From positions 1-64,000 of the forward strand of contig JBAZZL010000002.1 in the NCBI GenBank assembly GCA_041658785.1: a stretch of DNA of 64,000 bases, given 5' to 3'. How positions within the stretch are numbered: the stretch's first letter is position 1; each line of letters starts with the position of its first letter. The translations under genes and the position numbers were made by a program. Positions 61,819 through 64,000 of this stretch are shown piece after piece. The stretch is from JAHJGG01 sp041658785 (GTDB lineage Bacteria > Patescibacteriota > Patescibacteriia > Magasanikbacterales > UBA922). The notes beneath the pieces are model-generated. The model did no database searches. It was not told the DNA's origin and worked only from the letters and a program-made list of their open reading frames with translations.

Positions 61819-62544
61819 TCAATTACTAGCTACAAGTTGTTGCTTTCCTTTTTTTTCTTTTTTATCTCTTTTCTCATCGCTCTCTTCATTTTTACCAAAT
61901 CGATCCTTCCTGGTAAATACTTCTCCCTTATAAATCCAGACTTTTATGCCAATCTTCCCATAAGTGGTATCAGCCTCTACAAGCGCATAATCAATATCGC
62001 TTCGAAGAGTGATTAGAGGAACTTTGCCAAAAGAAAGGGTCTCGGTACGAGCAATTTCTACTCCGTTTAATCTTCCTGACATCCTTACTTTTACTCCTTG
62101 AGCGCCGGCTTTCATCACTCGATCAATGCCTTGCTTCATTACGCGCCGGAATGGGATACGTCTCTTTATATCAGACTCCATCGTCTGCGCCGCTACCGAC
62201 GCAGACAAAGCCGGCGAGCGCAGCTCCTGCACATTTATCTTAACTTTCAAACCCATCTTCAAAAATTTTCGTTCAATATGTTTTCTTACTTCATCCAGGC
62301 CCTTGCCGCCTCGGCCAATAATAAATCCCGGCTTTGCGGCGATAATAGTGACTGTCATATTCTTCGGACCGCGTTCAACACTAATTGCGTCAATATGCGC
62401 TTCCTTGAACTTATCTCCCAAATATCCGCGTATTTTGATGTCTTGCTCCGCGTACTGCGCGTAATTCTTCTTTCCGAACCATTTCGAATCCCAAGAATAC
62501 ACTATCAGCATTCTGTGAATTGTTGGATGTACTTTGTGGCCCAT
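61819..62544 (-). CDS. rpsC: 30S ribosomal protein S3
   Basis: 241 residues. GHKVHPTIHRM start, KH domain with IGRGGKGLDEVRKHI, C-domain RRIPFRRVMKQGIDRVMKAGAQGVKVRMSGRLNG. A charged Lys/Glu tail is present at the C-terminus. Confidence 0.97.
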   Translation of the reverse strand: MGHKVHPTIHRMLIVYSWDSKWFGKKNYAQYAEQDIKIRGYLGDKFKEAHIDAISVERGPKNMTVTIIAAKPGFIIGRGGKGLDEVRKHIERKFLKMGLKVKINVQELRSPALSASVAAQTMESDIKRRIPFRRVMKQGIDRVMKAGAQGVKVRMSGRLNGVEIARTETLSFGKVPLITLRSDIDYALVEADTTYGKIGIKVWIYKGEVFTRKDRFGKNEESDEKRDKKEKKGKQQLVASN

Positions 62545-62552
62545 AATAATAT

Positions 62553-62957
62553 TTAATCTTTATCTTCTACCTTATCTTCTACCTTGCCCGCCGCTTTTCT
62601 TTTTGTTTTTTCATCGGCATCTCCCTCTAAAATAATCGTGATATGACTTGTTCTTTTTTTTATCTTTGCCGCTCGGCCAAAGGCGCGGGGCATCCATCGA
62701 TATAAAATCGGTCCGCCGTCAACAAAAGCTTGTTTAACAATCAAAGAATTTTCCTTCACATTGTCATTATGCGTCGCATTTGCAATTGCGGACTTCAGAA
62801 GTTTAATTACCGGCAAAGAGGCATGTTTTGTGGAAAGTTCTAATTGCGCAATCGCTTCCTTCACCTTCATGCCACGAACCAAACCAATCAATAGACGCAC
62901 CTTTCTTGGACTCATTCTCAAATATCTAAGTTTTGCTCTTGTTTCAACTTTTGTCAT
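62553..62957 (-). CDS. rplV: 50S ribosomal protein L22
   Basis: 134 residues from the ATG at 62957 (MTKVETRAKLRYLRMSPRK). A longer frame to 62993 only translates the AATTTCC repeat and is rejected. SPRKVRLLIGLVRG and WMPRAFGRAAKIKKRTSHITIIL are diagnostic; an acidic/basic tail follows. Confidence 0.96.
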   Translation of the reverse strand: MTKVETRAKLRYLRMSPRKVRLLIGLVRGMKVKEAIAQLELSTKHASLPVIKLLKSAIANATHNDNVKENSLIVKQAFVDGGPILYRWMPRAFGRAAKIKKRTSHITIILEGDADEKTKRKAAGKVEDKVEDKD

Positions 62958-62959
62958 AT

Positions 62960-63065
62960 TTCCAATTTCCAATTTCCAGTTTCTAATTTCCAATTTCCAA
63001 TTTCCAGTTTCTAATTTCCAGTTTCTAATTTCCAGTTTCTAATTTCCAGTTTCTAATTTCCAATT
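62960..63065. repeat. TTTCCAGTTTCTAA tandem word repeat
   Basis: About eight near-copies of TTTCCA(A/G)TTTC(C/T)AA between L22 and S19, ending 3 bases before the L22 start on the minus strand. The remaining 55 bases to S19 are AT-rich. Confidence 0.9.
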
Positions 63066-63120
63066 TCAATTTAATTAACTCAATATCAATTCATTATAAT
63101 AAATATTTTATGACTGCGTA

Positions 63121-63462
63121 TTATTTTACTTTACTAGCAGTATTGGCAGTATTAACAGCGCTGGCGGTGCTCGCAGCGCCGGCAGCGGTCTGTTCCTTCG
63201 CTATCCTGCCTCCATGAACTGTAAATTTTCTGGTTGGTGAAAACTCGCCAAGTTTGTGCCCAACCATATTTTCATCGGCAAAAACATCAATAAAAGAACG
63301 GCCATTGTGTACGGCAAACGTCATCCCCACCATCTCTGGTGTAATTGTGCTGGCTCGAGACCAAGTCTTGATCGGTTTTCTATCTTTTGTCGCTTTTGCC
63401 GCAGCAATCTTTTTTATCAAATTTAAATCAACGTATGGACCTTTTTTAAGACTTCTTGACAT
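63121..63462 (-). CDS. rpsS: 30S ribosomal protein S19
   Basis: 113 residues. MSRSLKKGPYVDLNLIKKI start, KTWSRASTITPEMVGMTFAVHNGRSFI, MVGHKLGEFSPTRKFTVHGG. The C-terminal ~25 residues are an Ala/Thr/Val/Ser run (AAGAASTASAVNTANTASKVK) encoded by a near-repeat, longer than usual. Confidence 0.97.
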   Translation of the reverse strand: MSRSLKKGPYVDLNLIKKIAAAKATKDRKPIKTWSRASTITPEMVGMTFAVHNGRSFIDVFADENMVGHKLGEFSPTRKFTVHGGRIAKEQTAAGAASTASAVNTANTASKVK

Positions 63463-63547
63463 ATTTACTAGTTCATAGTTCAGAGCCAGTAGCCAATAGT
63501 TTTGAACCCCATTATTGGCTATGAACTATTGGCTCTGAACTAATAAT
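63463..63547. repeat. GTTCAGAGCCAATAGC inverted word repeat
   Basis: TAGTTCATAGTTCAGAGCCA on the left pairs with TGGCTCTGAACTA on the right. Same words as the L5-L24 spacer (59695-59770). Confidence 0.85.
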
Positions 63548-64000
63548 TTATTTTTTACGCTTACTAACAATCATCCTATTGCTCTTTTTCCCTCTTTTGC
63601 GCGTCTTTAGACCCATGGCTTTCTTGCCCCATGGCGTCTTTGGCCCTTTCCTCATGCCGATAGGAGAATGTCCTTCTCCGCCGCCGTGCGGGTGATCAAC
63701 CGGATTCATATTCTTTCCTTTAACAGTAGGTCTCCAACCGCGATGGCGCATCCGTCCGGCCTTGCCAAGCCTGACCAACTTAATATCAGGATTGCCAACC
63801 ATTCCAATCGTTGCCATACATTCTTTTTTTACTAGGCGCACTTCTCCAGAAGGCAACTTCAGTTGGGCAAACTTTCCTTCTACGGTCTGCAATTGCGCTC
63901 CTGTCCCAGCAGACCTTACAATCTGTCCGCCTTTGTCCGGCTCAAGTTCAACATTATACACAAATAAACCAACCGGAATATTTTCAAGCGGCATCCGCAC
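63548..64000 (-). CDS. rplB: 50S ribosomal protein L2 (5' partial)
   Basis: The C-terminal 150 or so residues; the gene continues past the window edge. LENIPVG, the peptidyl-transferase-region motif NPVDHPHGGGEG with the conserved His, KGPKTPWGKKAMG and the basic tail. First gene of the visible operon. Confidence 0.97.
   Translation of the reverse strand: MRMPLENIPVGLFVYNVELEPDKGGQIVRSAGTGAQLQTVEGKFAQLKLPSGEVRLVKKECMATIGMVGNPDIKLVRLGKAGRMRHRGWRPTVKGKNMNPVDHPHGGGEGHSPIGMRKGPKTPWGKKAMGLKTRKRGKKSNRMIVSKRKK

Noticed and set aside
62957..62993. Longer L22 start
   Set aside because: The added residues only translate the AATTTCC repeat; the family start MTKVETRAK is at 62957.
62960..63065. Possible CRISPR or iteron origin at L22-S19
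   Set aside because: Pure tandem words without spacers, and no dnaA, DnaA boxes or replication genes around.

Overview
The window looks like part of a small bacterial chromosome from the Candidate Phyla Radiation (Patescibacteria, most like a Parcubacteria-type genome). The evidence is the gene repertoire and order: a ribosomal S10/spc superoperon running L2-S19-L22-S3-L16-L29-S17-L14-L24-L5-S14-S8-L6-L18-S5-L15-SecY with no L30 gene between S5 and L15 (a loss reported across this radiation), a short zinc-type S14, many short orphan membrane proteins, a VirB2-like pilin cassette, and the standard use of TGA as stop. The lineage is an inference from this context; no 16S rRNA gene is present.

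Layout. 1-5642 (+): envelope/pilus cassette (acidic low-complexity membrane protein, anchored beta-propeller, DsbA-like thioredoxin, and a large VirB2-like/M23-like/alpha-beta hydrolase fusion), followed by radA. 7113-9900: accessory patch with a 211-bp palindromic MITE-like element, an orphan CopG-type antitoxin, a cysteine-rich lipoprotein and a small unknown gene of different base and codon style. 10036-25213: recG, tRNA-Arg, an LCP-family enzyme, der, a GxxExxY gene held inside a perfect 34-bp inverted repeat, pth, dprA, an ECF-S-like membrane protein, folC, topA and a short RelA/SpoT homologue. 25238-34357 (-): parB-parA, tRNA-Leu, a small exporter-like protein, a D,D-carboxypeptidase, scpB, scpA, a GT-C-like membrane protein and aspS. 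34360-42924: a candidate structured small RNA, DUF3800, the second MITE-like copy, an RsmB/NOP methyltransferase, a YafQ-type toxin-antitoxin pair, asnS, superoxide reductase, an ATP-grasp ligase and a DUF4349 protein. 43050-50874 (-): a defence-like region with a decayed type I restriction-modification locus (hsdR remnant, RhuM, AlbA_2 protein, hsdS, truncated hsdM), a second toxin-antitoxin pair, radC and an AbiE system. 51030-53481: tRNA-Asn inside a disrupted tRNA-like sequence, recO, ruvX and map. 53496-64000: adk, secY and the ribosomal protein operon, cut at the right edge inside rplB.

A striking feature of the whole window is a set of short 'word' repeats (8-24 bp units such as TTTCCAGTTTCTAA, CGAAATACGAAAG, CACTTTAGCA, TTAGGTGAATTAGA), usually arranged as self-complementary blocks. 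They fill spacers, even inside the ribosomal operon, and also lie in frame inside housekeeping genes (recG, radA, recO, ruvX, topA, folC, aspS, an rRNA methyltransferase gene), lengthening the proteins without breaking them. Several promoters show the same TTGACA-17-TATAAT-like architecture, and two toxin-antitoxin promoters carry a palindrome over the -10 box.

The core genes form ordinary modules: recombination and repair (radA, recG, recO, dprA, ruvX, radC), chromosome segregation (parAB, scpAB), translation (synthetases, ribosomal proteins, pth, der), and envelope (LCP enzyme, carboxypeptidase, SecY). The most interesting items are the fused pilin/hydrolase protein, the GxxExxY cassette, the MITE-like element, the candidate small RNA at 34402-34474, the nested tRNA-Asn and the repeat invasion of coding sequences.
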